Shown: piece after piece, positions 1-6,150 of the stretch
How the letters are laid out: every line of letters begins with the position of its first letter
Numbering within the stretch: the stretch's first letter is position 1
Assembly (NCBI GenBank): GCA_031265535.1
Contig: JAISCO010000254.1
Span: forward strand, 1-6,626
Origin: Spirochaetaceae bacterium
GTDB lineage: Bacteria; Spirochaetota; Spirochaetia; Treponematales; Breznakiellaceae
DNA length: 6,626 nucleotides
Reading direction: 5' to 3'
The notes under the pieces: model-generated
Told to the model about the DNA's origin: nothing
Database searches by the model: none
Seen by the model: only the letters and a program-made list of their open reading frames with translations
Translations under genes and position numbers: made by a program

Positions 1-76
1 AGGAATTTCACCTTCCATAATCGTATAACGAGAAAAGCTTCGACCACTTCACCTGTGCAACCAAAGATCACCATGG

Positions 77-628
77 CTAAGGCGCAGAGGTAGACAATGA
101 TTTTATAACAGCATCGGAAATTTCCGGTTTATGTTTTTTCAGATAAGATTCTAGCGATTGCTTCAGCTCGCCGTTACGGTAAATGAACTTTTTCTTCTGG
201 GTATCATTTTGGTGTTCGACGCTTTTCTTGTATATCAGGTGGTAAGCAAATACCCATGCCTTAATTTCTTCTTCGTCAGAACCCGCCGTTTTTTGGAGAA
301 TCTCCGGATTTTTCAATTTATCGATATTAAAAACCAGATGCCCCAGTTCGTGGGCCAGTATAAGCCTGATATCACGTTCATTTATTTCCTCATAGTCGCA
401 CGTCAACCAGATTTCACAACAATTATCAAAGAAGAGAATTTTTGATTTCTGGCTGTTTGCCGCAGTACATGTAATGATGTGATAGTGCCTACTCTGGGTT
501 CGCAGTATCGCAAGTTCAATATCACGTATTGTATGAGCAAGATAATTACGCTTTTCTACTTCTCCTACAATATCAGCAGCCTCTTTAGGGCTCTTTGTAC
601 TAAGATTTTTGTATTTATCCAGTATCAC
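77..628 (-). CDS. ImmA/IrrE-family zinc metallopeptidase
   Basis: Predicted cytoplasmic zinc protease of the ImmA/IrrE (COG2856-like) type; characterised members cleave or inactivate a repressor, but the target here is unknown. The zinc motif HELGH lies at about residue 93-97 within LILAHELGHLVF, and an acidic helix 25 residues later (DEEEIKAWVFAYHLI) fits the position of the third, glutamate ligand. The protein is about 183 residues with a lysine-rich C-terminal tail. I chose GTG at 626-628: it overlaps the TGA of the upstream gene as GTGA, and GGAAGG (636-641) is 7 nt away. The TTG one codon upstream (629-631) would leave only 4 nt. No signal peptide or membrane segment is visible. Most relatives sit next to an XRE-type repressor; here the only visible partner is a 69-residue protein with no clear helix-turn-helix. 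The family call is firm; the biological role is open. Confidence 0.86.
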   Translation of the reverse strand: MILDKYKNLSTKSPKEAADIVGEVEKRNYLAHTIRDIELAILRTQSRHYHIITCTAANSQKSKILFFDNCCEIWLTCDYEEINERDIRLILAHELGHLVFNIDKLKNPEILQKTAGSDEEEIKAWVFAYHLIYKKSVEHQNDTQKKKFIYRNGELKQSLESYLKKHKPEISDAVIKSLSTSAP

Positions 629-834
629 CAAGAGGCCTTCCAGTATCCAAGCAGTGCAGACTCTTCAAGTCCGCAGAGAAGCTCATCCGATGTTTCATCC
701 TCATCATGCAACACTGCCCTAATCTTCATTGCGTTTTTTAGGTAATTAATTTTATCTTCAACTGTCTGAAGATTATTTGACTGATAGTATTCTTTAAACT
801 GTTCCTGTAAACTGACTTCATGCAGGGTCATCAT
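625..834 (-). CDS. Small acidic hypothetical protein, partner of the ImmA-like protease
   Basis: A 69-residue protein I do not recognise. It is mostly helix-forming and acidic, with a first half rich in Q, E, K and Y (QEQFKEYYQSNN), a central KINYLKNAMKIRAVL helix, a DEDET patch and a C-terminal end LLGYWKASW. It has no signal peptide or membrane segment. The start ATG at 832-834 has AAGGAG (843-848) 8 nt upstream; a second ATG follows at once. It overlaps the protease gene by 4 bp, so the two are very likely co-transcribed and translationally coupled. By position it could be the protease's substrate, inhibitor or antitoxin-like partner, but no residue pattern proves this. The good ribosome binding site, the coupling and the upstream promoter argue that it is a real gene. 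Confidence 0.72.
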   Translation of the reverse strand: MMTLHEVSLQEQFKEYYQSNNLQTVEDKINYLKNAMKIRAVLHDEDETSDELLCGLEESALLGYWKASW

Positions 835-944
835 AAAATCTACTCCTTCTTGGACATTTTAACTAGCCATTTTTCCAGCCTTAGCGGGCTTCCTTGTACA
901 ATTTACTTGCCAAAACCCATAACATCGCATAATCCAACATAATA

Positions 945-973
945 ATCATAGACTAAAACTATCTTTCGGTCAA
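945..973 (-). promoter_or_regulatory. Sigma70-like promoter for the small-protein/ImmA unit
   Basis: Read on the minus strand: TTGACC (973-968), a 17-bp spacer, then TATGAT (950-945). This predicts transcription starting near 938 and a leader of about 100 nt before the ATG at 834. Both hexamers differ from consensus at one position and the spacing is optimal. Prediction from sequence only. Confidence 0.6.
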
Positions 974-1138
974 GCGCCTGCTGGGATAAATCCAGGGCAA
1001 CATCATTTAAAAACATTTTCAAACAAACATGATATAGGACAGCGCGTTATTTTCTAAGATGGGGGGTTTGGGGGTTCCTCCAGCCCTCAACGTCTCAACG
1101 TCCTGTTTCGGGCTTCCGGGCCGACTTCGTCCGCTGTC

Positions 1139-1156
1139 GGCGGCATCCATGCCGCC
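1139..1156 (+). repeat. Perfect 8-bp inverted repeat followed by T4
   Basis: GGCGGCAT (1139-1146) and ATGCCGCC (1149-1156) are perfect inverted copies separated by CC, followed on the plus strand by TTTT (1157-1160). The nominal 2-nt loop means the innermost pair must open. It could act as a weak plus-strand terminator, but no plus-strand gene ends here, so it is listed as a repeat. Confidence 0.6.
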
Positions 1157-1241
1157 TTTTCCTCCCTTTGGTCGGCGCGGACTACGGCAGAACATACGTT
1201 TTGCCCCCAGGAAAGGGGGTAGTGGAAGACCAAGCGGAGAG

Positions 1242-1278
1242 CAATATGGGCTTAACGCTTTGCGTTGAGCCCATATTG
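1242..1278 (+). repeat. Long stem-loop, 16-17 bp stem
   Basis: The left arm 1242-1257 (CAATATGGGCTTAACG) pairs with the right arm 1263-1278 (CGTTGAGCCCATATTG) around CTTTG; the outer C and G of the loop can also pair. The single imperfect position is a T-G wobble in plus-strand RNA but an A-C mismatch in minus-strand RNA, so the structure is more stable in a plus-strand transcript. No T-run follows on either strand, so this is not a canonical intrinsic terminator. Confidence 0.8.
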
Positions 1279-1301
1279 ACCGGAGCGCAGGGCTGGAACG
1301 A

Positions 1302-1317
1302 GGGGGACTTTTCCCCC
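1302..1317 (-). repeat. G5/C5 hairpin just downstream of the permease gene
   Basis: GGGGG (1302-1306) and CCCCC (1313-1317) can form a stem with a 6-nt loop, about 30 nt after the permease stop codon. It is the closest candidate for a transcript-end structure of the operon. No U-run follows on the minus strand, so intrinsic termination here is doubtful. Confidence 0.35.
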
Positions 1318-1345
1318 CTTTGCTTACGCCCCTCCTCTCTCACCT

Positions 1346-2746
1346 CTACATAAAGATGTCCAGTATCAGCAATACGATGAATCCTGTTGCCCAGGCGATT
1401 GTAGTGGTAAGAGACCAGCAGCGGATTTGTTCTTTGGTGTCGCTGATGCCCATAAGGCGGTTTGTGACCCAGAAGAAGCTGTCGTTGAAATAAGAGAAGA
1501 ACAGCGAACCGATACAGGCGGCAAATGCGCCGAGTATCATGTTACCGCCGGCGGCAGCGACAATGGGCGCGGTGATACCTGCGGAAGTTAACATCGCTAC
1601 GGTGCCGGAGCCTTGCGCGAAGCGGAGCAGAGTCGCGATCAGGAACGGCAGTACGATGACCGGAATCGGAAGCAGTGATATTTGATCCGCGATAAAATTA
1701 CCGATGCCGCTTGTTTGCAGCACTCTGCCAAGCGCGCCGCCGCCGCCGGTTACCAGAATGATTATGCCCGCGGAACGAATGCCGGTTTCCATTTTATCAA
1801 GCGTTTCTTTTCGGGACGCTTTTCGCGCGAGTGTGTAAATAGCGATTAAAAGTCCTATGCCGACCGCGATTATCGGTGTTCCAAGGAAAATGAGCGTTTG
1901 AAACAGCAACCCTTCGGTTTTGCCGGCGGCTTTTGAAATTGTGTTGGCAAGTATTAAAACAATCGGGGCTATCAGCGGAAGGAATGAAATAAACGCGCAA
2001 GGAGTGGTTTCAAGATCTTTTGTATCGAGAAGGGACGAATTCAGCGTCTCTCTGCCCCCCCCCCCCCCACCGGTAATACCGGGGCGTTCCCAACTTTCGC
2101 CGTCTTCCGACGGTATCTGATAAATCTTTTTACCGACCCATTTCGCGTACAAGATACAGGCAATCGCCATTGGTATGGAAATGCAGACGCCAAGCAGTAT
2201 AAAGTGTCCGATGTCCACGCCGAATGTGCCCGCGACACCGAGCGGGCCTGGTGTCGGCGGAACAAGTGAATGGGTAATAACTAGACCTCCGGCTAACGCT
2301 ACGCCCAAACTTACAACCGATTTACGGGTTTGACGTGAAAGGGCCTTCATTATAGGGGATAAAATGACAAAGCCCGAATCGCAGAAAATTGGAATAGATA
2401 CCAAAAATCCGGTTATTCCCAGCGCAACTTCCTCTCTGCCTTTTCCAAATAGTTTGAGGAATGTGTGCGCCATACGCTTTGCCGCGCCCGACATTTGAAA
2501 GATTTCCCCCATCATTACGCCAAACCCGATAATGATGCCGATGCTGCCGAGTGTTCCGCCGAAACCGGCGGAAATGGCGTCGGCAATTTTAGTGGTGTCG
2601 AGTCCCGCGATCAGTCCGATCGTTACCGCGCCGATAATCAGCGCGAGAAACGCATGGACCTTCGTCTTCAGAATGAGAAAAATCAAGAATAGTAAGCCAA
2701 TAATCAAAGCTACGACTAATTGGCCTCCCGATGCTACCGTATCCAT
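1346..2746 (-). CDS. GntP-family carbohydrate-acid permease with in-frame poly-G tract
   Basis: Inner-membrane symporter of the gluconate permease (GntP) family, 466 residues, close to the usual 440-460. Hydrophobic segments run through most of the protein, starting at about residues 9-27 and 33-50 and ending at about 446-464. Recognisable family motifs are FCDSGFVILSPI (about 121-132), HSLVPPTPGPLG (159-170) and SYFNDSFFWVTN (418-429). The ATG at 2744-2746 has AGGAGG (2752-2757) 5 nt upstream. It is the last gene of the operon, after kinase and PdxA2-type genes, so it most likely imports the four-carbon acid those enzymes use, probably D-threonate; this is inference from context. The oddity is a 14-G run on the coding strand (2055-2068) encoding most of a six-glycine stretch (residues 226-231). 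It lies in the hydrophilic central loop and looks like an insertion unrelated to family sequence. The frame is intact in this copy. Confidence 0.94.
   Translation of the reverse strand: MDTVASGGQLVVALIIGLLFLIFLILKTKVHAFLALIIGAVTIGLIAGLDTTKIADAISAGFGGTLGSIGIIIGFGVMMGEIFQMSGAAKRMAHTFLKLFGKGREEVALGITGFLVSIPIFCDSGFVILSPIMKALSRQTRKSVVSLGVALAGGLVITHSLVPPTPGPLGVAGTFGVDIGHFILLGVCISIPMAIACILYAKWVGKKIYQIPSEDGESWERPGITGGGGGGRETLNSSLLDTKDLETTPCAFISFLPLIAPIVLILANTISKAAGKTEGLLFQTLIFLGTPIIAVGIGLLIAIYTLARKASRKETLDKMETGIRSAGIIILVTGGGGALGRVLQTSGIGNFIADQISLLPIPVIVLPFLIATLLRFAQGSGTVAMLTSAGITAPIVAAAGGNMILGAFAACIGSLFFSYFNDSFFWVTNRLMGISDTKEQIRCWSLTTTIAWATGFIVLLILDIFM
2055..2068 (-). repeat. 14-bp homopolymer (C on plus, G on coding strand) inside the permease gene
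   Basis: Fourteen consecutive C on the plus strand, read as GGG four times plus GG of the next codon in the permease. Runs of this length slip readily during replication. With 13 G the frame reads on to GGGGAERR and a stop at 2041-2043; with 15 G it reads QRDAEFVPSRYKRS and then a stop. Either change removes roughly the C-terminal half of the transporter. Sequencing error in the count is also possible. Confidence 0.9.
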
Positions 2747-2751
2747 AATAG

Positions 2752-2757
2752 CCTCCT
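2752..2757 (-). promoter_or_regulatory. Ribosome binding site of the permease gene
   Basis: Perfect AGGAGG on the minus strand, 5 nt before the permease ATG. It allows independent translation of the permease despite the 132-nt gap after the PdxA2-type gene. Confidence 0.85.
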
Positions 2758-2817
2758 AATAGCATATATAACGGCGCTAAGAAAGCGCTGCGGCTTCCCG
2801 CGTCCGTCCCATTTGTA

Positions 2818-2848
2818 CGCGCGCGGCGCTCCAGCAGCGCCGCGCGCG
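2818..2848 (-). repeat. 13-bp perfect GC hairpin between the dehydrogenase and permease genes
   Basis: CGCGCGCGGCGCT (2818-2830) pairs perfectly with 2836-2848 around a 5-nt loop. A further TTTG (2812-2815) and CAAA (2849-2852) can pair across a 2-nt bulge. It lies 31 nt after the dehydrogenase stop. On the minus strand it is followed by TACAAATGG, not a U-run, so it is more likely an mRNA-stability, processing or REP-like element that lets the two cistrons be expressed at different levels than a terminator. Confidence 0.8.
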
Positions 2849-2878
2849 CAAAATAGCTGTCATACCGGGAACGTGTGT

Positions 2879-3910
2879 TTAGACTTTCCCGCTATCCGCG
2901 GCGCCGCTGAACGCGGGTGAATATTTTGCCGCGAGTAATATAGCTTCGACCATGCTGACTTCGCCTGCGATGTTTTTTCCCGCGATGTCAAACGCGGTTC
3001 CGTGGTCTACGGATGTGCGTAATATGGGCATTCCGCCGGTTATAGAAATTGTGCGGTCGAAATCGAGTGTTTTTGTCGCGATGTGCCCCTGATCGTGATA
3101 CAATGACAGTACACTGTTGTACTTGCCTTTTAACGCCAGATGAAATACGGAATCCGCGCCGATGGGGCCGGCCACAGCGTATCCCTCCGCCTGAAGTTCT
3201 TTAACGGCGGGAAACACGTCGGTAAGTTCCTCGTCACCGAATAATCCGTGTTCGCCGCTGTGGGGATTTAATCCGGCAATGGCCATAGTCCCTGTGCTTA
3301 CGCCTAATTTTTTCAGCATCGAAACCGAGCGCTTGACATAGTCAATGATGCGTTCTTTTTTAACCATATCGCACGCCTTCCGCAGGGATACGTGCCTGCT
3401 AAGAAAAAAGACGCGCAACCCCCGCGTTTCAAACATTGTCAACGGGTCGGCAACGCCTGTCAGTTTGCCGAAAATTTCAGTATGCCCGATAAACGGTACG
3501 CCGCCGGCTTTTAGCGATTCTTTGTTGATAGGTGTGGTGGCAACCGCGTCCACCTTCCGCGCCAGCGCCAATTCTATGCTTTTTGCGATGTATGTATACG
3601 CGGCTTTGCCGCATACACCGTTCACCACCCCGTATTCAAAGCGAGCCATGTCGATATTGTCGATAGCGATCAGATTGATTATGCCGCCGCTCCAATCGCC
3701 ATCAGCCGGTTCCGTTATTATGTGTAGCGAAAGCCGCGTTCCGGTAATATTCAGCGCATTTTGAATAATGCTGCGGTCTCCAATCAGGACAACACGCGCC
3801 GCCTCGCGCAGTTCCGCGTTGGCGAGCGCTTTAACGGCAATTTCCGGGCCTATTCCAGCCGGATCGCCAATGGGAACAGCAATCAATGGTTTATTTGAAG
3901 GGTTACTCAT
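2879..3910 (-). CDS. pdxA2: PdxA2-type 4-phospho-D-threonate dehydrogenase
   Basis: NAD-dependent, metal-requiring dehydrogenase of the PdxA family, 343 residues (family about 330-345). PdxA proper acts on 4-phosphohydroxy-L-threonine in vitamin B6 synthesis; PdxA2 paralogues oxidise and decarboxylate 4-phospho-D-threonate to dihydroxyacetone phosphate. Visible motifs are IGDPAGIGPE (14-23), TTPINKE (125-131), GHTEIF (142-147), LNPHSGE (214-220), YHDQGHIATK (271-280) and RTSVDHGTAFDIAGK (298-312). By alignment with PdxA, the metal ligands should be His173, His217 and His272. Pairing with a DUF1537 kinase gene supports the catabolic PdxA2 role over pyridoxal synthesis; the YHDQGHI form also resembles that subgroup. 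The ATG at 3908-3910 has GAGGAG (3917-3922) 6 nt upstream. It follows the kinase gene after 120 nt. Confidence 0.92.
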   Translation of the reverse strand: MSNPSNKPLIAVPIGDPAGIGPEIAVKALANAELREAARVVLIGDRSIIQNALNITGTRLSLHIITEPADGDWSGGIINLIAIDNIDMARFEYGVVNGVCGKAAYTYIAKSIELALARKVDAVATTPINKESLKAGGVPFIGHTEIFGKLTGVADPLTMFETRGLRVFFLSRHVSLRKACDMVKKERIIDYVKRSVSMLKKLGVSTGTMAIAGLNPHSGEHGLFGDEELTDVFPAVKELQAEGYAVAGPIGADSVFHLALKGKYNSVLSLYHDQGHIATKTLDFDRTISITGGMPILRTSVDHGTAFDIAGKNIAGEVSMVEAILLAAKYSPAFSGAADSGKV

Positions 3911-3916
3911 TTTTTT

Positions 3917-3922
3917 CTCCTC
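3917..3922 (-). promoter_or_regulatory. Ribosome binding site of the PdxA2-type gene
   Basis: GAGGAG followed by six A residues and the ATG at 3910. Supports this start over any downstream alternative, and the protein begins with the usual PdxA N-terminus. Confidence 0.8.
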
Positions 3923-4030
3923 AAAATCATTAAAAAAATCCTTAAAAATTTTTTGTACGGATTAGACTGTGCCGGGTTCATACTGAATAATGTTTCCGTA
4001 CTCACTCGTTCACCCGCATTTTGAAACCGG

Positions 4031-5335
4031 CTAAGCGATTTTTTCTGTTAAATACCGGACGCAGGATACAATCGCGTCCGCGTCTCCCACCATGCCCCCT
4101 TTGGTAATGACCTTAAAACCGTCGCGCTCGCCGCCGAGAATCTCTCCGTAAGCCGCCAGCGGAAGTACCTCGTCTATCAATTTAAGCCCTACGCTGCCTA
4201 TCTTTTTACAGACCGCCACAGTAATATCGCCGCCGCAGGTATACATTCCGCAGAAATTTTTGTCCGATTCGATAATACGGCGGACGATTTCCGCGATTGA
4301 TTCGTTAATCATGCTTGACAATTCATCGAAAGAGCATCGGTACTTTTTTGCGTAAGGTTCAAACGGAACGCGGTATTCGGGGATGATGCCGCGCCCTATA
4401 ACGCTGCACACCGAATAGTTGTCGCAATTGTCCAGAATTTCACGGATAACACGCTCTATTTCAGCGTTGCGCCGGTTTTCATCCTCTAAAAATTCCGCCG
4501 TTTCCATATACACGTTGTATATGTCCCGCGCCGCTAGAAAATAATCAACCTGAGTACGCGCCACCTGATTAACGCTGCCGACCGCCGCCAGAATTCGCCT
4601 CTTGCGCCGAGCTTCATGCTGCTGTACGGGAATGACGGCGCGCGCCAGAGAGGCTGTAAAAACGCCGGGATCAACCGCGATAAACGGCACACCGCTTGCC
4701 GCCACCGCTTCGGCAATCAAGTTTATGTCTTCTTCGCTTACGGCGTCGAACAAAATATTGCGAACCCCGTTTTCGGCAAGCTCACGAATTTTTGCAATGA
4801 CAAATTCAACGCCGTACATCAAATCACGTATCAGTATTGAATCAAGCTTATATTTTGACTGAGAACGAAAAATCTCCGCGCAGTACGGCGTGCCGACAGG
4901 ATTTTTGGGATCGGCCGCCACAGCGGTTTTGTGAAGCGGAACGCCGTTTACTAGCAGACAGCCGCCGACATTTATCCGGTTTGACGACGGGAAACAGGGG
5001 ACAATCATCGCAATCCTTTCGCCGCCTAGCGCGTCAAGCAGCGCGTCCGTTTCCGCGCCAAGGTTTCCGCGCAGGGTGGTATCTATACGCTTGGAATAGA
5101 CTTTTACGCCGTCTCCGCGCAAACGCCGCGCCGCGTCAAACACCCGTTTATACGCATGTTCCGCTTGTATACTCCGGCTGTCGGTGGGATATACCACGCA
5201 GTCGCAAGTGTTTCTCGCGGCGTCAAATTCATCAATGTTCATAAGGGTAATGGTTTTATAGCGGTTCTTTGTCATAAGCGCGCCGGCAGCGTTTGCTCCG
5301 GTTAAATCATCGGCAATCACGACACACTCAGTCAT
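4031..5335 (-). CDS. dtnK: Four-carbon acid sugar kinase (DUF1537), probable D-threonate kinase
   Basis: ATP-dependent kinase of the DUF1537 (YgbK/OtnK/DtnK) family, expected to phosphorylate the 4-hydroxyl of a tetronate. 434 residues, typical for the family. The N-terminal domain opens with VVIADDLTGANAAG (5-18), where the tandem Asp sit at 9-10, then IDTTLRGN (84-91) and PCFPSSNR (113-120). The C-terminal nucleotide-binding domain has AVGSVN (251-256), TCGGDIT (366-372) and ITKGGMVGD (410-418). I start at the ATG at 5333-5335: AGGAGG (5342-5347) lies 6 nt upstream and the protein then begins right at the family's first motif. The frame stays open to an ATG at 5473, but that 46-residue extension lies inside the regulator gene and has no family resemblance. 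The ATG overlaps the regulator stop by 8 bp, so coupling is likely. D-threonate is preferred because a PdxA2-type gene follows and no tetronate dehydrogenase or aldolase gene is present; D-erythronate or another tetronate remains possible. Confidence 0.92.
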   Translation of the reverse strand: MTECVVIADDLTGANAAGALMTKNRYKTITLMNIDEFDAARNTCDCVVYPTDSRSIQAEHAYKRVFDAARRLRGDGVKVYSKRIDTTLRGNLGAETDALLDALGGERIAMIVPCFPSSNRINVGGCLLVNGVPLHKTAVAADPKNPVGTPYCAEIFRSQSKYKLDSILIRDLMYGVEFVIAKIRELAENGVRNILFDAVSEEDINLIAEAVAASGVPFIAVDPGVFTASLARAVIPVQQHEARRKRRILAAVGSVNQVARTQVDYFLAARDIYNVYMETAEFLEDENRRNAEIERVIREILDNCDNYSVCSVIGRGIIPEYRVPFEPYAKKYRCSFDELSSMINESIAEIVRRIIESDKNFCGMYTCGGDITVAVCKKIGSVGLKLIDEVLPLAAYGEILGGERDGFKVITKGGMVGDADAIVSCVRYLTEKIA

Positions 5336-6140
5336 AAGGCGCCTCCTCTTCGTGAGATAATTCCTGTCCGGCGCTCTGACCCGGGACAGGGATAGTTCGT
5401 ATTTGTTTTTGTTCGATAAACTGCTGTTCTTCGGGCGAGAACCGGTAATCGGTAATAACGCCGGTATAATCACTCAGATTGTCGATCCGGTACAACGCCG
5501 TTTTGTTGAATTTGGAATAATCGGCGGCTATGTAGCTTTTGTTTGAACTTTCCGACAGGCAAATTTTCAAAAACCGTTTTTCAAGCGTAGGGGTCATAAC
5601 GTCAAAATGTTCATTTATGGAATGAGCGCCGAAGAACGACACGTCAAAGTGAAGCTGCCGCGCCATAAGCTCCGTAAATCCGCCGACAGCGCTGCCGGTC
5701 TTTTTTTGTATGCTGCCGCCAATATAAATCAACTCCGGCTCAAAGGGGAGCAGCGCGTGAATAATATATACGTCGGTGGTAACGATAGTTATATGGGGGA
5801 TATGTTTGATCCGCCGCGCGATCTCGAAAGTCGTTGTTCCGGCGTCCAAAAAAACGGTCATGCGTTCTTTAACCAAGCCCGCGGCAGTTTCAGCTATATT
5901 TTTTTTGATCGTTTGATGTTCATGGCTTTTGTCTTCATAGCTGATTTCCTGACGATTCGCGCCTGTCAGCATCGCGCCGCCATGACAGCGCCGGACGATT
6001 CCCTGCTGCTGACACTTGCCCAAATCACGGCGTATCGTCATGTCACTCACTTGAAGTATCCGCGCAAGATATTCAACTTGAACAAAACCGCGCTCTTTGA
6101 GAATCATTACAATTTTTGTCAATCGTTCTTCCGCAAGCAC
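5328..6140 (-). CDS. DeoR-family transcriptional regulator
   Basis: Cytoplasmic sugar-operon regulator, usually a repressor released by a phosphorylated sugar. About 270 residues (family about 250-260). N-terminal winged helix-turn-helix at about 3-55: AEERLTKIVMILKERG, then VEYLARILQVSDMTIRRDL and the hallmark RRCHGGAM. The DeoRC sensor domain follows, with FLDAGTTTFEIAR (phosphosugar-binding loop, about 97-109), TIVTTD, YIGGSIQKKTGSAVGG and AADYSKFNKTAL. I start at GTG 6138-6140, preceded by AGAGGG (6145-6150), because the family N-terminus begins there. The open frame extends nine codons to a TTG at 6167, but those codons lie inside an operator-like repeat. The final 20 or so residues are acidic and overlap the kinase start. 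First gene of the operon, so it probably controls its own transcription and that of the kinase, dehydrogenase and permease. The effector is likely 4-phospho-D-threonate or dihydroxyacetone phosphate, by inference. Confidence 0.92.
   Translation of the reverse strand: MLAEERLTKIVMILKERGFVQVEYLARILQVSDMTIRRDLGKCQQQGIVRRCHGGAMLTGANRQEISYEDKSHEHQTIKKNIAETAAGLVKERMTVFLDAGTTTFEIARRIKHIPHITIVTTDVYIIHALLPFEPELIYIGGSIQKKTGSAVGGFTELMARQLHFDVSFFGAHSINEHFDVMTPTLEKRFLKICLSESSNKSYIAADYSKFNKTALYRIDNLSDYTGVITDYRFSPEEQQFIEQKQIRTIPVPGQSAGQELSHEEEAPYD
5342..5347 (-). promoter_or_regulatory. Ribosome binding site that fixes the kinase start
   Basis: Perfect AGGAGG inside the last codons of the regulator gene, 6 nt before the kinase ATG at 5335. 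It rules out the longer upstream start of the same frame. Confidence 0.88.
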
Positions 6141-6144
6141 TTTA

Positions 6145-6150
6145 CCCTCT
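6145..6150 (-). promoter_or_regulatory. Ribosome binding site supporting the GTG start of the regulator
   Basis: AGAGGG on the minus strand, then TAAA and GTG (6140-6138). The 4-nt spacing is short but usable. The TTG at 6167 has no comparable purine-rich site upstream. Confidence 0.55.

Larger units (their letters stand above)
1061..1335. other. GC-rich, hairpin-rich intergenic block (possible dispersed repeat)
   Basis: This block lies between the end of the permease gene and the AT-rich promoter region of the protease unit, and its base composition changes abruptly at about 1060. It begins with G6 and G5 runs (1061-1074) and holds at least three inverted repeats (1139-1156, 1242-1278, 1302-1317), plus a C5/G5 pair at 1204-1219. 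Short plus-strand frames crossing it give low-complexity Pro/Arg/Gly-rich peptides unlike any protein I know. A 43-codon minus-strand frame (1019-1150) preceded by GGGAGG is also present but unconvincing. Several inverted repeats and a sharp composition boundary suggest a dispersed intergenic element or a decayed mobile sequence; whether it recurs in the genome cannot be seen here. Confidence 0.5.

Noticed and set aside
1..74. Minus-strand frame beginning MVIFGCTGEVVEAF that runs off the left edge, hydrophobic at its start
   Set aside because: Only about 24 codons are visible, with no Shine-Dalgarno, and a plus-strand frame over the same bases (open from 1 to a TAG at 91-93) is equally long. 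It could be the start of a membrane or lipoprotein gene but cannot be supported here.
1019..1150. 43-codon minus-strand frame in the GC-rich block, preceded by GGGAGG
   Set aside because: The peptide is low in complexity (LRAGGTPKPP), its start lies inside an inverted repeat, and the spacing of 10 nt is long. Most likely chance reading through a repeat.
1059..1353. Two plus-strand frames of 61-69 codons in the GC-rich block
   Set aside because: Their products are Pro/Arg-rich and low in complexity with no motif, and they cross long hairpins. Treated as non-coding.
5336..5473. 46-residue N-terminal extension of the kinase frame
   Set aside because: It lies inside the regulator coding region. 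A perfect AGGAGG and the family N-terminal motif fix the start at 5335.
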